A DNA stretch of 64,000 nucleotides, from positions 62,001 to 126,000 of the forward strand of contig FJUW01000037.1 in assembly GCA_900074885.1 (NCBI GenBank), read 5' to 3'. Position 1 is the stretch's first letter. The number at the start of each line of letters is the position of its first letter. The notes under the pieces were generated by a model. It saw only the letters and a program-made list of their open reading frames with translations. It did not search any database and was not told where the DNA came from. Positions 51,257 to 62,884 of this stretch are shown here, one piece after another. Source of the DNA: Rhynchosporium graminicola (taxonomy: Eukaryota; Ascomycota; Leotiomycetes; Helotiales; Ploettnerulaceae). A program made the position numbers and the translations under genes.

Positions 51257-52659
51257 ATGGTTTTATCTTCAGTAATTAACCTCATCTTTCTGAGTAGTGC
51301 AATCGCACTACCAAACAATGTCTTCGTAAGCTAATTGATTATTTGTTCCAACCATCGTTTACTCTGATTCCATATAAGGAATGTCGAAAGCTTTAAATAG
51401 CCATATTCCCAACGAGCTCGAGCTCGAGCTCGACTTGATAGTAATATACTTCCCGTTGCTCTTCGACTCACATTATATAGCGTATCACACCCGAGGCTCT
51501 TGCCGATATCACAACATTCAACAATGCTTCTACCAGCTCAGAAATCCACTTTCAAGTTTACGACGATGCATTCCTAGCAATATTAGGCCAAAATCCTTCC
51601 TTTTCTTTGATACTTAGCTCGGCAAACTCGAGCTTCCCTCAATTTCATGAGGCTGCTATCCTAGCTAGCACTACTCCTCCCGTGCTCTTCGTTTCGTCCA
51701 ACCAATTCAAGTTCACTGGGATCGACTCTCCTGATACCAATCAAAAGGCTGTTGTCATATCACGCATCACTCAGGATTCAATAAGCCAGAATTGGACTTC
51801 CGAAATCATCACCCCTACTGGAAGCGAGATACACCTTGCAAACGGTGGTACTGTCTCTCCCGATGGGAGTTTGATATTCTGTGCACAAGGCGACATCGCG
51901 AATCCCGGAGGGCTTCTCAGACTCAACCCAACAGCTCCATTCGAGACGACAAACCTGATCAACAACTACATGGGCGTACCTTTCAACTCGCTCAATGATG
52001 TCGTCCGTACTTCAGATGGCGCTCTCTGGTTCACAGATCCTCAATTCGGATTTCTGCAGAAAATCCGGCCTGCTCCTCAGCTCCCAGCGCAAGTTTACCG
52101 ATGGTTTCCAGGTACGACTGATATCCGAGTTGTTGCTGATGGATTTGCTGCGCCCAATGGAATTGCTTTCTCTCCAGACGAAAAGACTGCTTATATAACT
52201 GATACGGCGCAAAGTCCCGAAGCTCCAACGGCTTCAAAAACTATCTACGCTTATGATGTGACATCTGGCCCTGGTCCATTGTTGGCGAACAGGCGTACGT
52301 TTGCTATGCCATCTGTAGGGATTCCAGATGGGATTAAAACAGACAAGGCCGGGAACGTGTACGCTGGATGTGGTGATGGTGTCAATGTCTGTAAGTCACA
52401 CAATTCAAAAGGCTCAAATCCTGCTCTGTTTACAGCACGTGCACTTATCTTCGATGCGCCAGCAAAGACATCTTTCAAGGCAAGCGAGGCTAATATTCTT
52501 GATAAAGGGAATCTGCAAGGCAAGCTCCTAGGCAAAATACTTGTGCCTGGAGGCGCTGCAAACTTCGCATTGGGTGAAAACGGTATGGTATTCATGTTGA
52601 ACGAGAACAAACTCTTCCTGGCGACATTAGCCGGAAACGCTACAAACACCGGGGCTTAG
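51257..52659 (+). CDS. Secreted SMP-30/gluconolactonase-like lactonase
   Basis: Probable secreted six-bladed beta-propeller lactonase of the SMP-30/gluconolactonase type, related to fungal lactonohydrolases that open sugar or other lactones. Three exons give 376 residues: 51257-51325, 51481-52390 and 52508-52659. The first exon encodes a signal peptide (MVLSSVINLIFLSSAIA, then LPNN). Its 155-bp intron ends at TATATAG; the frame just upstream is closed by stops. Exon 2 shows FQVYDDAFLAILGQNPSF, LANGGTVSPDG, NSLNDVV, ALWFTDPQFGF, APNGIAFSPD, AYITDT and GCGDGVNV. I place intron 2 at 52391-52507 because splicing there yields GDGVNVWNLQGKLLGKIL, the family pattern. A shorter 45-bp intron or full retention would also keep frame and insert extra residues. 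The substrate is unknown. The gene lies divergent from eRF1. Confidence 0.82.
51414..51431. repeat. GAGCTC triplicate inside lactonase intron 1
   Basis: Three perfect copies of the palindrome GAGCTC in the intron. Confidence 0.85.
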
Positions 52660-53547
52660 TCTGCCGGTTTGGGAATTTCTAGCAATTGTTGAGTATGATC
52701 TGTTTGAGAACATGACAGACATGTACCTTGTAGTATAATAATGTCCTGGATTTGCTACGAAACTCATGAAAACTGGGTTTCCCCTTAAGATTCTTGTGGA
52801 TGTAATGTGGGTCTTGTCATGAAGCATATACTCTGCTATTGTCCGAACAAGAGATTCCGAAACTAAAAATCCCCTACTTCTAAGGCTATTTTTTTAGATA
52901 GTTCTATTTCCTCGATAACTTAAATATATATCTCGCCTCACTCCATAGAAATAAAGATGAGCGAGATCAAGCGATGGAAGGGACGAGACTTTTCGCTATC
53001 ACGAATCTTATATATCCTATCGGAGAGGTATTACAATATAAAATAAGAGGGTCGGTACTAAGGTTTCTCTAGTTCGTATTATTACGTTGTGGATTAGTCC
53101 TGCGAGTTTCTTCAGATGATGTTGTTGAAAGCTGGCCTTCGAGCAAGCCTTACTGTACTACTGTTCATGATCTTAAGGCGGCAGCTAAGGGGAAATAGGA
53201 GGACATGGGTAATAGCATATACCGCGAGCTGAGGGAATGTGCTTATTTAAAACTCTTTAAAGATACAACTGAAACCATCGATATGCTCGGATGTATCTAC
53301 ACCAAGCAGTGATCACTACCTCACCCAGTTCCCCAAAATCAAGAAAAAAAACCTCCAACACCTTTCTAAACATCAGAACCTCTTTTCCCTTTTTACGAAA
53401 TTACTCAACTACTCCCCGGTTTTAGTTTTGTATAGAAAAATGGAATGTTTTGTTGCATGTCGTATTTCTTCCAATGTCACCTACGTGTTTGGCGACTTTA
53501 CCAGTGTGACAAGTGACAATCTGCTCATCCGAAATGAACCCCCTATC
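52660..53547. other. Intergenic, with an AT-rich stretch near 52.9-53.1 kb
   Basis: No gene is supported. The 52860-53100 section is AT-rich with TATATA and TTTTTT runs and may be a small worn repeat relic, but no paired repeat was found in the window. The rest is 3' flank of two convergent genes. Confidence 0.4.
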
Positions 53548-54276
53548 TTACAAGAATGGGTCCTTGATCTCTCCATCCCCTGGGATTTCCTCATCTCTAA
53601 CCCATTTCCTCAAAACACCATCCACATAACTCTGCGGCAAACCTTTCTTAATAGCATCTCTGATACCACGGTTCATGCGAGCTACGTATCTGTTGAGAAG
53701 AAATATGTTAGTAAGTGGCCAGTTATTAGTTGTACCTAAGCTGGAGATGGACTGAACTGAAATAATGGAATGAAGCGGAGAAGGAGGGAAAGGAAAAGAG
53801 AGGGCTTACTCATCTCTACACACTCCCTCTCCAGCCCTTTTGAGGTCTACATAAACCAACACCTTCACCTCCCCTCCTCCCTTCGCATCCTTCCCCTCTT
53901 CCTCCTCACTCAACATCTCAACACCTAAATCAACCTTCTCATACGCACTTGGCACACCCTCCGCTATATCCAACGCGCTCTCATCCTCCTCTTGCAGTAC
54001 GTAAAGTATCCCATAAACCCTATCCCCTCCCTCCTCCCCTCCTCCCTTCATTTCCTTACCACCATCCTTCCCTCGCTCATCGTCACGCCGGATTGAAGTA
54101 TAAACGATATTAGCATACCCTCTCGAACCAATAATCCATTTCCAGCCTCTAAGAACAGCGAGAGAGTGATATGTTGCCGTGGGGCAGCGCAGAGACATTT
54201 GGGAGAGTGAGAGGTTTGAACCGTAGGCGAAGTAGAGCCGGGAAGTCGAGGGCGATGATGAAGATGAGGATTGCAT
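53548..54276 (-). CDS. Gamma-glutamylcyclotransferase-like (GGCT/AIG2 fold) protein
   Basis: Member of the gamma-glutamylcyclotransferase-like superfamily, which releases 5-oxoproline from gamma-glutamyl amino acids or related amides. Exons on the minus strand: 54276-53810 and 53689-53548, joined by a 120-bp intron, giving 202 residues. The substrate-loop signature LYFAYGSNLS is at residues 14-23, followed by RGWKWIIGSRGYANIV. YGILYVL precedes the presumed catalytic glutamate E106 in ALDIAEGVPSAYEKV. A low-complexity Lys/Gly/Glu insert (about residues 66-84) separates the core strands, and a second (EEEEGKDAKGGGE) precedes VKVLVYVD. The second exon supplies a basic helix and the end EIKDPFL. 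An in-frame ATG 40 codons upstream (54396) is possible, but that stretch does not resemble the family. Specificity cannot be told from sequence. Confidence 0.82.
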
Positions 54277-55118
54277 TCTGAAGCGTAGTAGATCGAGATA
54301 GTATGAATGAGAGAATGGAGGGGCTATCTTTGACGTTATGGAGATGATGAGTTTGGTGGCTTTGAAACTTGGAAATTGTGGGATGCAGGATTTCAAAGCC
54401 GGTGAGGAGTGTAGAAGATGGAATGTCGTCGGGATGACAAAATCGGTCGAAGTGACGGCCGAGAATGTGAAACTCCTTTGTGAGCGGTGAGTTTACAAGA
54501 AATATGATCGATTGGGTCAGGTCTAACCAGATTCCCATCCACCTGTCAATGAGGTGAACAGAACTCTAAAAGGACGCTGTGCAAGGTCTGAAATGACGTT
54601 AATCGGGGATGCACGTGATGTAGCATTTCCAAACTGAGACAGCAAGAGCAAGTCATTTTTATGGCTTGGAAAAAAATAGCTTTTGGGTGTTCATTCTTTC
54701 ATTCTTTCATTCCTCTCTATAACTGCACCATCGATCTACCGATCAATTGCCATATCCCTCTTCATCAACATTGCCCAGAAAAGGGTTATACCGACCAACA
54801 GCTCCACCATTCCTTCGACTACGCACCCCTCCAAGCCCAACCAATAAAGATGCTCTATGCATCCCACCTCTGTCAAATATATGGGAATCTCTTGCATTGG
54901 TTCTTCTTCGTCATAAACCATCATGAACAGAAGAAAAAGAAATTTTTTTTATACAAGAAGTTGTTTGTTCGTTAGGTAAATTGGAAACAAGAAAGAAGAG
55001 ATACCCGGCTGCCGTGTTATGCTATGCGATGACCAGCGCTAGCAAGACAGTTGAAAGGGTTGTGAGTGTATATTCAGCATTTGAGATACATTATCAATGA
55101 TGTTGGTCTGCCCCGGAC
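54277..55118. other. Ste11 3' flank and GGCT-like gene promoter
   Basis: No gene is supported. The plus-strand frame 54661-54975 has no coding character. Confidence 0.5.
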
Positions 55119-58002
55119 CTATGTCATGGGATTCAGGAATGGGCTGAAGAGTAGCTCTTCAGCACTTGGTCGCTTGGTGTGGTCGACCTCGAAGGCAGAC
55201 TTCAAGAATATCTGGGCTTCTTCGCTGGCGTGATCTGGGATCGTTGGACTGATCTTTGCGCCGCCGATCTTGAAGATGGCTTGCAATTGAGAACAATCAG
55301 GGAATGGGTGGTTTCCGGTCATCATCTCGACGACAAGGCAGCCAAGAGACCAAATGTCGGCCTTCCGAGTGTAGGACGTCTGTTTGACGACCTCGGGTGC
55401 CATCCAAAAGACGGAACCTTGAAGAGATGGTCTATTTTTGTTGCTACCAGCGCCACCGAGGATGTTTGAGGCTTCTATCTTCTTGGAGATACCGAAATCG
55501 GAAATCTTTATGCCTCCCTTATTGTCAACAAGAATGTTGGCGCCCTTAATGTCTCTGTGGATGATCTCTCTGCCGTGTAAGTAGGCAAGTCCAGTAACGA
55601 TTTGACGAACGAAGTTGCGGATGAGAGGCTCCCGAAGAGCTCCGTAAGAGTTCAACATTGACTGAACAGATCCACCAGGAACATACTCGAGGAAAATGTT
55701 GAGATGCTCAGCGGAAGAGCTTGCACCAAGGTATTGCACAATATTAGGGTGTTGAAGGTCTCTCAGAAGACTGATCTCACGCTTCAAGGCATCGATCATA
55801 GTCTTCTTCCTTGAATCGCTTGCAGTGTTCGCTCCAGGTGATGGTGCCTCCACTTGCTTGACGGCAAGAAGTTCTCCTGTAACAGCGTGTAGTGCAAGGT
55901 ACACACTACCAAATGACCCTTGGCCGATGAGAGCACCTTTCATCCACTTGCTGTCATCCCACGAATCGCCAGCCAAGAAACTTTGCAGCTCCTCATCTTC
56001 GTCCTCTCCATCATCGTTCAAAGCCTGGCTGATTTCTCGTAAAGAACCGCCAGCTTCCGTACTTCCGTCCTCGAAGTAACTGTGAATAGCGTTTCCATCA
56101 GGATCAATGACATTCACGGCAGTATCCGACCCGCTGTCAAAAGAGACATATGACTTCCGATTTGGTTCGATTGGTGATTCTTCTTGCACACGTTCGAGCA
56201 TCGACGATGCTACTGAATCTCTGTACCGACCACCATTACCCCGTGATAAGTCTAATGGTTTGACCTTGGCAAGCTGACTGTTACCACTCAACCATGTGTC
56301 GGCAATGGTTGGCATGGGAGGTGCATCAGAAATGCTTGACGAAAAGCTCAAATTACTGGCAACACTTAAGCGACTGTTGACTTTGCTTAGGCGTGTCGAT
56401 CTTCTCAACGAGAGCCTAGCGGTGCGATCAATCTCTTCCCTAGGGTGATCTGGAAAATATGTTGTCAGGTCTGATGTAATCAGCTCGCTAGGAGGCCTCT
56501 GGCCAAAAAATTGTCGAAGCACACCCTTCTTCGCGCCGGTCGGTCTGGGTCTCGCTGTATCTCTTTGCTGATCCAATGATGGAGGTCTCTCTAGATCCTT
56601 TGCTGCGTTGTAAACATTGCGCTCACGTTCACCGATGGACACGGATGAGTGTCCAGACTGGAACGATGCGGGCGATAGTGGATGTTGTGGTCCATCGGTG
56701 AAATTCTCCCCCAAGACTTGCTGTACCTTGAGTTGGCTTCGTTTGTCGTCTGGCAAGCGAGTTCGGCTGGTCGCAATCTCCTCCATTGCTATACTTGCAG
56801 CTCGCTGAAGCTCAGCCTCACCGGGTTCGCCTTGATGGATCTTGCGTAGTATCAAACGGTTTCGTTCTGGTCTCCTGGTGTCCTTGATGATCCTCCAAAG
56901 ATCAGCTTCAGGTAAACGCCGGCACTGAGTCGGATCCGGATCAACGCCATTCAAGACGTAGAAGCAGTAATTCCTGTCGTGATCCTCTCTGTATCCAAAC
57001 TTTCTCAGAGTTAATCTCATGACCTCGTCACACGATTGGCAGTCGACGATCCGCACAACCTTGGTCAAGCCTCCAGATGAAATGACTCTGATGATGTCCT
57101 GGTTCTGAGGTAATTGGGCCATTAACGAGCCATCGATACTGCCATTGCCTCGTGTATGATTATGGATTAATCGTGCAGTTTGAGGTTGCCCGTCTCCAGG
57201 GGTCCCAGGCCGTCTGCCACTTATTGTTGCCGCACTGGAAGGATTACTCGAACCGAAGTAACCCTGCGCATTCTCTCGTCTCGAGATCTCTGCTGGGCTC
57301 AGCACACCGTATCTTGCCTGTCTAGCATTCCTAGCCTCAGATCCTGCTAAGGGGGAGTTCGGTCTCGATGGTGGTTTGCTGACACTTTCCGGAATGGCAG
57401 TGGCAGGGTTGAAGCCATCAAACTGTCTCGAATATCTCTTATTCGCGGTTGGTGTGGGTATCGTTCTAGCAGAGGTGAGAGGTTTAGGTGAGCCTGTTGA
57501 CAAAGGAGTATATGCATCCAGACCAGCAAAGGAGTCCTAGAGCTGTCAGTTGAGGTAGCACATAATCACAAATCTGTCGACTTACTCTATTCCTTTTCTT
57601 CTGGTTTGCGTAGGCTTTCGTCCTGAGTTTCTTGATGTTGAGGAACAGTCTCACACGATCCCCTATCTTATCGATACCCATTTCCTGAAGGACTGCCTTG
57701 TCCATCTCTAGCAGGTTTTCTCCGTTAATGTTATTCTTCCGAAATATCTTTTCATATTCTCCGCAGTTCACTGTCATTAACCAATCACATACACGTTCTT
57801 CGTCCCAGTTCTTCGCGGATTCTGGACCTTCGACATCAGAGAATTCGGACTCTGTTGGGCTCGCGAAGGATTGATTTGAGGAGATCATAGCTGGCGCCCG
57901 CCGACTCGATTGAAGGTTTGATTGAGCTGATGAGGCAGAGAGATTGGTTGACGACGAGCCCAAAGTCGCCGGGAAAGGCGATTTGGAAGCTAACATGGCC
58001 AT
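55119..58002 (-). CDS. STE11: MAP kinase kinase kinase Ste11 (pheromone/filamentation pathway)
   Basis: Serine/threonine MAPKKK that phosphorylates a Ste7-type MAPKK in the mating, filamentation and infection-related cascade. Two exons on the minus strand: 58002-57586 and 57536-55119 with a 49-bp intron, giving 944 residues. N-terminal SAM domain at about residues 65-130 (NWDEERVCDWLMTVNCGEYE, ending MGIDKIGDRVRLFLNIKKLR). Ras-association domain at about 280-375 (IIRVISSGGLTKVVRIVDC, NYCFYVLNGV). A long Ser-rich regulatory linker comes next. The kinase domain lies at about 665-940: glycine loop IGQGSFGSVYLALH, lysine in LLAVKQVE, catalytic loop HRDIKGANILVDN, DFGISKK, WMAPEV, and ADIWSLGCLVVEM. 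All catalytic residues are present. SAM plus RA plus kinase is the Ste11 order, which separates it from Bck1- and Ssk2-type MAPKKKs. The C-terminus ends four residues after the kinase fold (FLNPMT), as usual. Confidence 0.95.
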
Positions 58003-59095
58003 CTTTGGGGAAGGCTATCTATGCATGAGGTTGAGATGCGATCGTGGCGTTACTTAGTTGGTAGTCGTTCGGGATGGGACGAAGATCAAGTAGAGATGTT
58101 ATTAGGATTGGAAAGGACTTCGATAATATGCAACGGAGTAATTCCAGCTGGTGAGGCGGTCGGCCTGCTGATGAGGATGGAAATACTTCAGGATCAGCGC
58201 GTCCGAAAGGGGTTTTGCTTAGATCTGTGTGGACACTATGGGGCGAGAGCGGAGTGATCCGATGCTTGCTTGTCGTTTCGTGAGGAGGATGGAGTGTGAG
58301 TGCGCGTGTGAGCGCAGGTGAGCTCTTTGCGAGGCGGAGACGCGGTGTTTCAGATGGAAGCAGGTGGGTCGCGTCTTTTTTGAGGTTCAACCTGAGGTGG
58401 AGATGGAGATGCTGAGCATGAAAGACAAAATGCGTGATGCGTATTATTACAACCACTTCCAAACAAACGAATTATTCTCGGAAAATTCGAATCGCACAGT
58501 ACTCACAGAGATAGCATATCACGATAAAGAAGCCAAGGACGGAAATGGGCGTGCTATTATGTATATTATGGTTGAGTGGCGATGAGCGCCGCTACGGGAT
58601 GATGGGAGTCAAAGAGCGGACGACGAGGATGACACACGAGTTGTACGTAGTAGGTAGGTGGAGTGATGGATTGAAGGTAAGGATGGACTAGCTTGTCTTG
58701 TCTTACGCTTACGCTTACGGAGTTTTACCTAACCAGGCTAGCCAGGTAGGTATAAATGTGCCTAGTGAATGAAGTCCTACCTACCTACTCTCTCCGCTCT
58801 ATTGGGCGCGGCAGATTCTCGTTGGATGCGGAGGTGAGTAGTATGCCAGTAGTACGGAAGTACGAAAGGTACAGTACAGTACTGTACGTACTATCTATCG
58901 TACCTACTCCCTGGTGTCGGCTGGTGAGCATGGATCTTTACCCTAAGGCTAAGGAGGTGATCCGCAGACGATTGGTTCAGTGGTTCAGCCTTTGGCGCCC
59001 CAAGGACCGAACCAGGCATTCTTTAGGGGATCAACGGCCTATTCTGAAACGACAGCGGGTGCACGAGCGAGCAAGATACGTATGGGGGCGACGAG

Positions 59096-59126
<31 letters not shown>

Positions 59127-60841
59127 CAATTCTCATGGGTTAGAATCAGAGGATGCGACTGGTGGACTGCCTGGGTATGATGATACTCTCAGACATTTAC
59201 GGAGTACTCGAGTACTATACTGTACGACTTGAGGTTTGGCTATCGATGATGGGAGAAGAGACTTGGTTAGTTTAGACCAGCGACCGACCATTGGGCGAAT
59301 GGACAGCAGCCGGAGTCTGAACAGTCAAGCTTCATCTCAGGATTGGAGAAAACCCTCCACTCATCTGCAAGTCTGGGAGGCACTGCTGTCTAAGGTATCT
59401 TGAGGTCACTGGCAAGAACAGGCAGATGTGAGAGCATCCCCTAAGGATCTTCGGCCGGGAAGCAGAAGAGGCAGGAGAATAGCCAAAGGCATGGATTATG
59501 CTGGATACAACAACTCACATTGGAAGTTCAGTGCGGCATGGGAATAGAGCAGGCACACACAAGCAAGCAAGTGCATCCTGTTTGTCGGGAATGCCCTGTC
59601 AAGGCCATTCCCTTTTCTACTTGTGACATCTGCATCATGGCAACCCGTCCAATCAGCTCCCGCCATGACCACGACGTGTTACATACGAGGTTTGGAGCAG
59701 CCCAAAGAGGATCGAATCGAATTTATCCACATCATCAATCATCTCAGCATGTACGGCCCAGAGTCTGCACCCAGATGACTGATTGAGAGACTGTTGATCA
59801 GTCCCTGATTCGTGGATTCGTGCTACTATAAACAAGACCATGGGAAATAATAACACGGTTCTAAGTATAGCATCAAGGTCCTGATCGACTTTTGCGACAT
59901 GATCGCCACTACATATGAGGTCACTTATTGCGAATGTTCGTCTGAACATGTCCCAGAAGAGGAGCATAGTAGAAAGCTTATTTCCCATGAACATACTATC
60001 ATGTCATTAGAGAGAACCCTTATCCGCTTTATAGATGTCAGATCTATCCTAATCTGATGCTGATCACATTTTCATTCGGGTAGTTTTGGCATTATGTTAG
60101 GAAGTTTTCAACCTTCTAAATCTGTTTTTTTTTTTGGAGATTACAATCGCGAAATGAGGGTTTCGAGGATCGTTTCCTTTCGCCAAGCAACAGATCCTCA
60201 CATGTCCAAGAAAACTGATGCGGGAGTTGAGAGTCAGGGGTGCCATCGACTCAAATCAATCCAACAGCCTCAAATATAACGGCGCAAATTTTCTTCTATT
60301 AAGACAAATGTGAACCCTTACTGCTCAAGAAACAAGACCATGCAGCTCCGTAGATTCAGTATCGAACGGTTTTAACTTGCTGGCAAGCATAGATAATACA
60401 ACCTGTATCATACAAGAGCAGTCAGCAAAACCCTAAAGACTGGTGAAACAAAACGAACTCGTCAGCAGCGCGCTTTCACACCTTTGCTAAGAATTCTATT
60501 CAGGATATCTCCACTGCAGCCTGCAGCCTCATGCTCGCCTAGTCTCTGGACTTTGGGCTCTGAGGAAGAAACCATCTGTTTGAAACAAGTGCGCTTTATC
60601 TGCACGAGATGCAGCGGTATGGCAAAAGCAAATAGGTTTAAGAGAGAGTTTGGCCTTAGGAGTATTTTCACTTATGTCCCTGTATCCGTACTATATGATG
60701 GTACGAAGGAAGCCCGGTGGGCTAGGAAATTCCCTTTCTTGCATGGAAAATTCGGGCCATTTCCCTACCGTCTGCTCTTTCGTTTTTTCGGGCTCAGATA
60801 GGGAAGATAGATCTAGGCCACAGCTAAATCGCCATACGTGA
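58003..60841. other. Ste11 upstream region and intergenic DNA before the transposon block
   Basis: 2.8 kb with no supported gene. A GCATGG hexamer array (59095-59124) and a TACAG/TACGTAC-rich patch (58868-58890) are present. The 58756-59232 plus frame is largely created by the repeats. Composition is ordinary until about 60.8 kb, where it turns AT-rich. Confidence 0.45.
59095..59124. repeat. GCATGG hexamer tandem repeat (5 copies)
   Basis: Five perfect copies of GCATGG. Read in one frame they give Ala-Trp repeats, which is a repeat artefact. Confidence 0.9.
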
Positions 60842-61270
60842 ATAGCTATACCGCCCTACGCTAAAATTCTAGTGACTTAGCGTGTACATCTAGGGGATTC
60901 GCCCCCCCTATATAAATTTGTACTAGAGGGCATAAGCTAGTTATGCAGAATAAAAATTTCATAATAATCTAATTACCCCTAAGGCTTAAGTCAGAATTAA
61001 AGTTATTCAGAGACTTCTATTTAACGCCTACTACTTCTACTACTTCTACTATGACTTCTGAACCTCAAGCTTATGGCCCTGCGCCTTCTATAGCAATCTA
61101 TAGTAATACTATTACCGGATTTACTACCTGCTAGGCGTATGCAAAAGCTAATAGGTATACTTTTAAATAATAAGATAATCGACCTTTCCGCGCCCTATTT
61201 ATCTGTGATCGAGCAGGTAAATATGTGACGACAGCTCACCTGAAGGTCACATGAGGAGAAGGATAGATAA
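60842..61270 (+). mobile_element. Relic of a DNA transposon resembling FAR1/MULE-type transposase 5' end
   Basis: An AT-shifted stretch whose plus strand carries a broken frame from an ATG at 61050. It starts MTSEPQAYGPAPSIAI and, after internal stops, reads RYTFK, then RPFRALFICDRAGKY near 61180-61227. The CDR-(A/G)-GKY pattern after a basic/aromatic stretch is typical of the FAR1-like zinc-binding N-terminus of MULE/Hop transposases in fungi. In-frame stops (TAG, TAA) can be explained by C-to-T changes. The frame ends where the LTR element is inserted at 61271. Terminal inverted repeats were not identified, so the left limit is set by the composition change. Identity is inferred from a short motif. 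Confidence 0.4.
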
Positions 61271-61472
61271 TGTAACGACACAAGACTTAAGGCGGTATAT
61301 AAGCAAGAATAAACAAGTAGGGAGGCTAAGAGCGATCTTATATAGTCTAGTACGAAGGAAACAGAAAGATGCAGAGCTCTAAAGGAGTCTATACCTTCTA
61401 TATATATAAGGAGGGTATACCTAAGGCACCGATACTAGCCCGTATCTGCTACATATACTATGCGCTGTTATA
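61271..61472 (-). repeat. LTR copy 1 (3' LTR in the inferred minus orientation)
   Basis: 202 bp, colinear without gaps to copy 2 at 62610-62811. It differs at 17 positions, all transitions by my count. It contains TATA-like TATATAAG and a TATATATATAAGG stretch. Confidence 0.9.
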
Positions 61473-62609
61473 TTACCCCCTTCTAAGATAAAGGCTCGCC
61501 CTCGAGCCTTAAAGAATCGAAGTAACTAAGGAAATAAAGTAAGTATAAAACGCAATTAAATATTAAGATAACCTTCTAAATTTCTATTAAACTGAAACCG
61601 TAGATACTAATTTAGTACTAAGATTATCTCTTCTATAGAGGGAAATATAATCTCTAAGAGATACTATAATTCTAAGTAACCTCTTATAAGGCTAGAAGTA
61701 GAGCTCTAGACTAGCGCTTTATAAGCACGCGTAGTTAGGTATTAGTCTGAATTAACTTCTAGTTAGTCCTAAATAGAAGCACGCTATTAGCTAAAAGATA
61801 AGTTAATCCCTATATTAAGATTATCGATACTTTTAGTTAGTTACGACTTACCGGAGGTCTATAAATTATTAATTAAAGAGCGTTTAAAGATAAGTTCTAT
61901 TAGTAATTATAATACCGAGTTTTACTAAATAAGTAAGGCTAAGCGAGTAATTAAAATACTTAAAGGTTATAAAAGAAACGAAAATCTAAATCGAATTCCA
62001 AAGAAGCTAAAAGATTAAGGAGAGTTAGATATCTTCGTTAAGTAAATATAGAAAGTATTAAATTAAAAGTCTTAGTAGAGAGAGGTCGATTCTGCTAAGA
62101 GGAGCTAAATTATACCGGGGTATAGGGATTATAAGTCGAATTCTGATAATTTCCGCTAAAGTAATAAGTTATTTCGTCTTAGCCTAAAAGTAAGGTTTTT
62201 CGCTATTAGAGCTACTTTCGGAAGGTTAAAGTCGGGTAAGGAGTTAATAAATATTAGAGCCTATAGGGAAGTTTCCACTTAAAATTCGTCTGCTGTTTTA
62301 CTTTATACGCACGAAGGAACAAGTTTCGAAGTATCTGAGAGTAACTTCGTAGTAATACTAGTGCTTCTAAGGCTAAATTATATTCAAATTCCTAGCTATC
62401 CGAGAGATCTCTAGAATCTTAGCTCTTTTAAAAACCTAACTATCGAATTCGTAATTAATAATACTAACTATTTCCGTATAATTCCGAAAATCTAAAGTAA
62501 GTAGAGATAATTTAGCGAAGAGCTCCCTAGTAGTCGTATATACGAATCGAGTTTTCTAGGTAAGATATTATTTAATATTATCTCTAGTAGTCTTAATCTT
62601 TCTATTTAA

Positions 62610-62811
62610 TATAACGATATAAGACTTAAGGCAGTATATAAGTAAGAATAAATAAGTAGGGAGGCTAAGAGCGATCTTATATAGTCTAGTACGAAAGAAA
62701 CAGAAAGATGCAGAGCTCTAAAGGAGTCTGCACCTTCTATATATATAAGGAGAGTATGCCTAAGGCACCGATACTGGCCCGTATCTGCCACGTATACTAT
62801 GCGCCGTCACA
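62610..62811 (-). repeat. LTR copy 2 (5' LTR in the inferred minus orientation)
   Basis: 202 bp, the same length as copy 1. The terminal TG is mutated to TA on the left, and CACA is intact on the right, followed by the GATAA target duplication. Confidence 0.9.
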
Positions 62812-62884
62812 GATAACAGGGCCTAAGTTCATAGGTATCCCGGCAGAACTAGTATCCGACTCGATATAGTATCAGACTAGTACC

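Larger units (their letters stand above)
61271..62811 (-). mobile_element. RIP-degraded short LTR retroelement (1,541 bp) with 5-bp target duplication
   Basis: Two 202-bp direct repeats (61271-61472 and 62610-62811) bound a 1,137-bp interior. The complete element is flanked by the same pentamer GATAA at 61266-61270 and 62812-62816, the target duplication left by an LTR integrase. LTR ends are TG...CA before mutation (seen as TG...TA and TA...CA). On the minus strand a purine tract (AGAAGGGGG-type) lies directly before the 61271-61472 LTR, so the element reads on the minus strand. The interior is full of stops and TA-rich and has no intact gag or pol. At this length it is either a non-autonomous (TRIM/LARD-like) element or an internally deleted one. 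Confidence 0.85.

Noticed and set aside
58756..59232. Plus-strand frame with Ala-Trp repeats
   Set aside because: The repeats come from the GCATGG array and the remainder has no coding signal.
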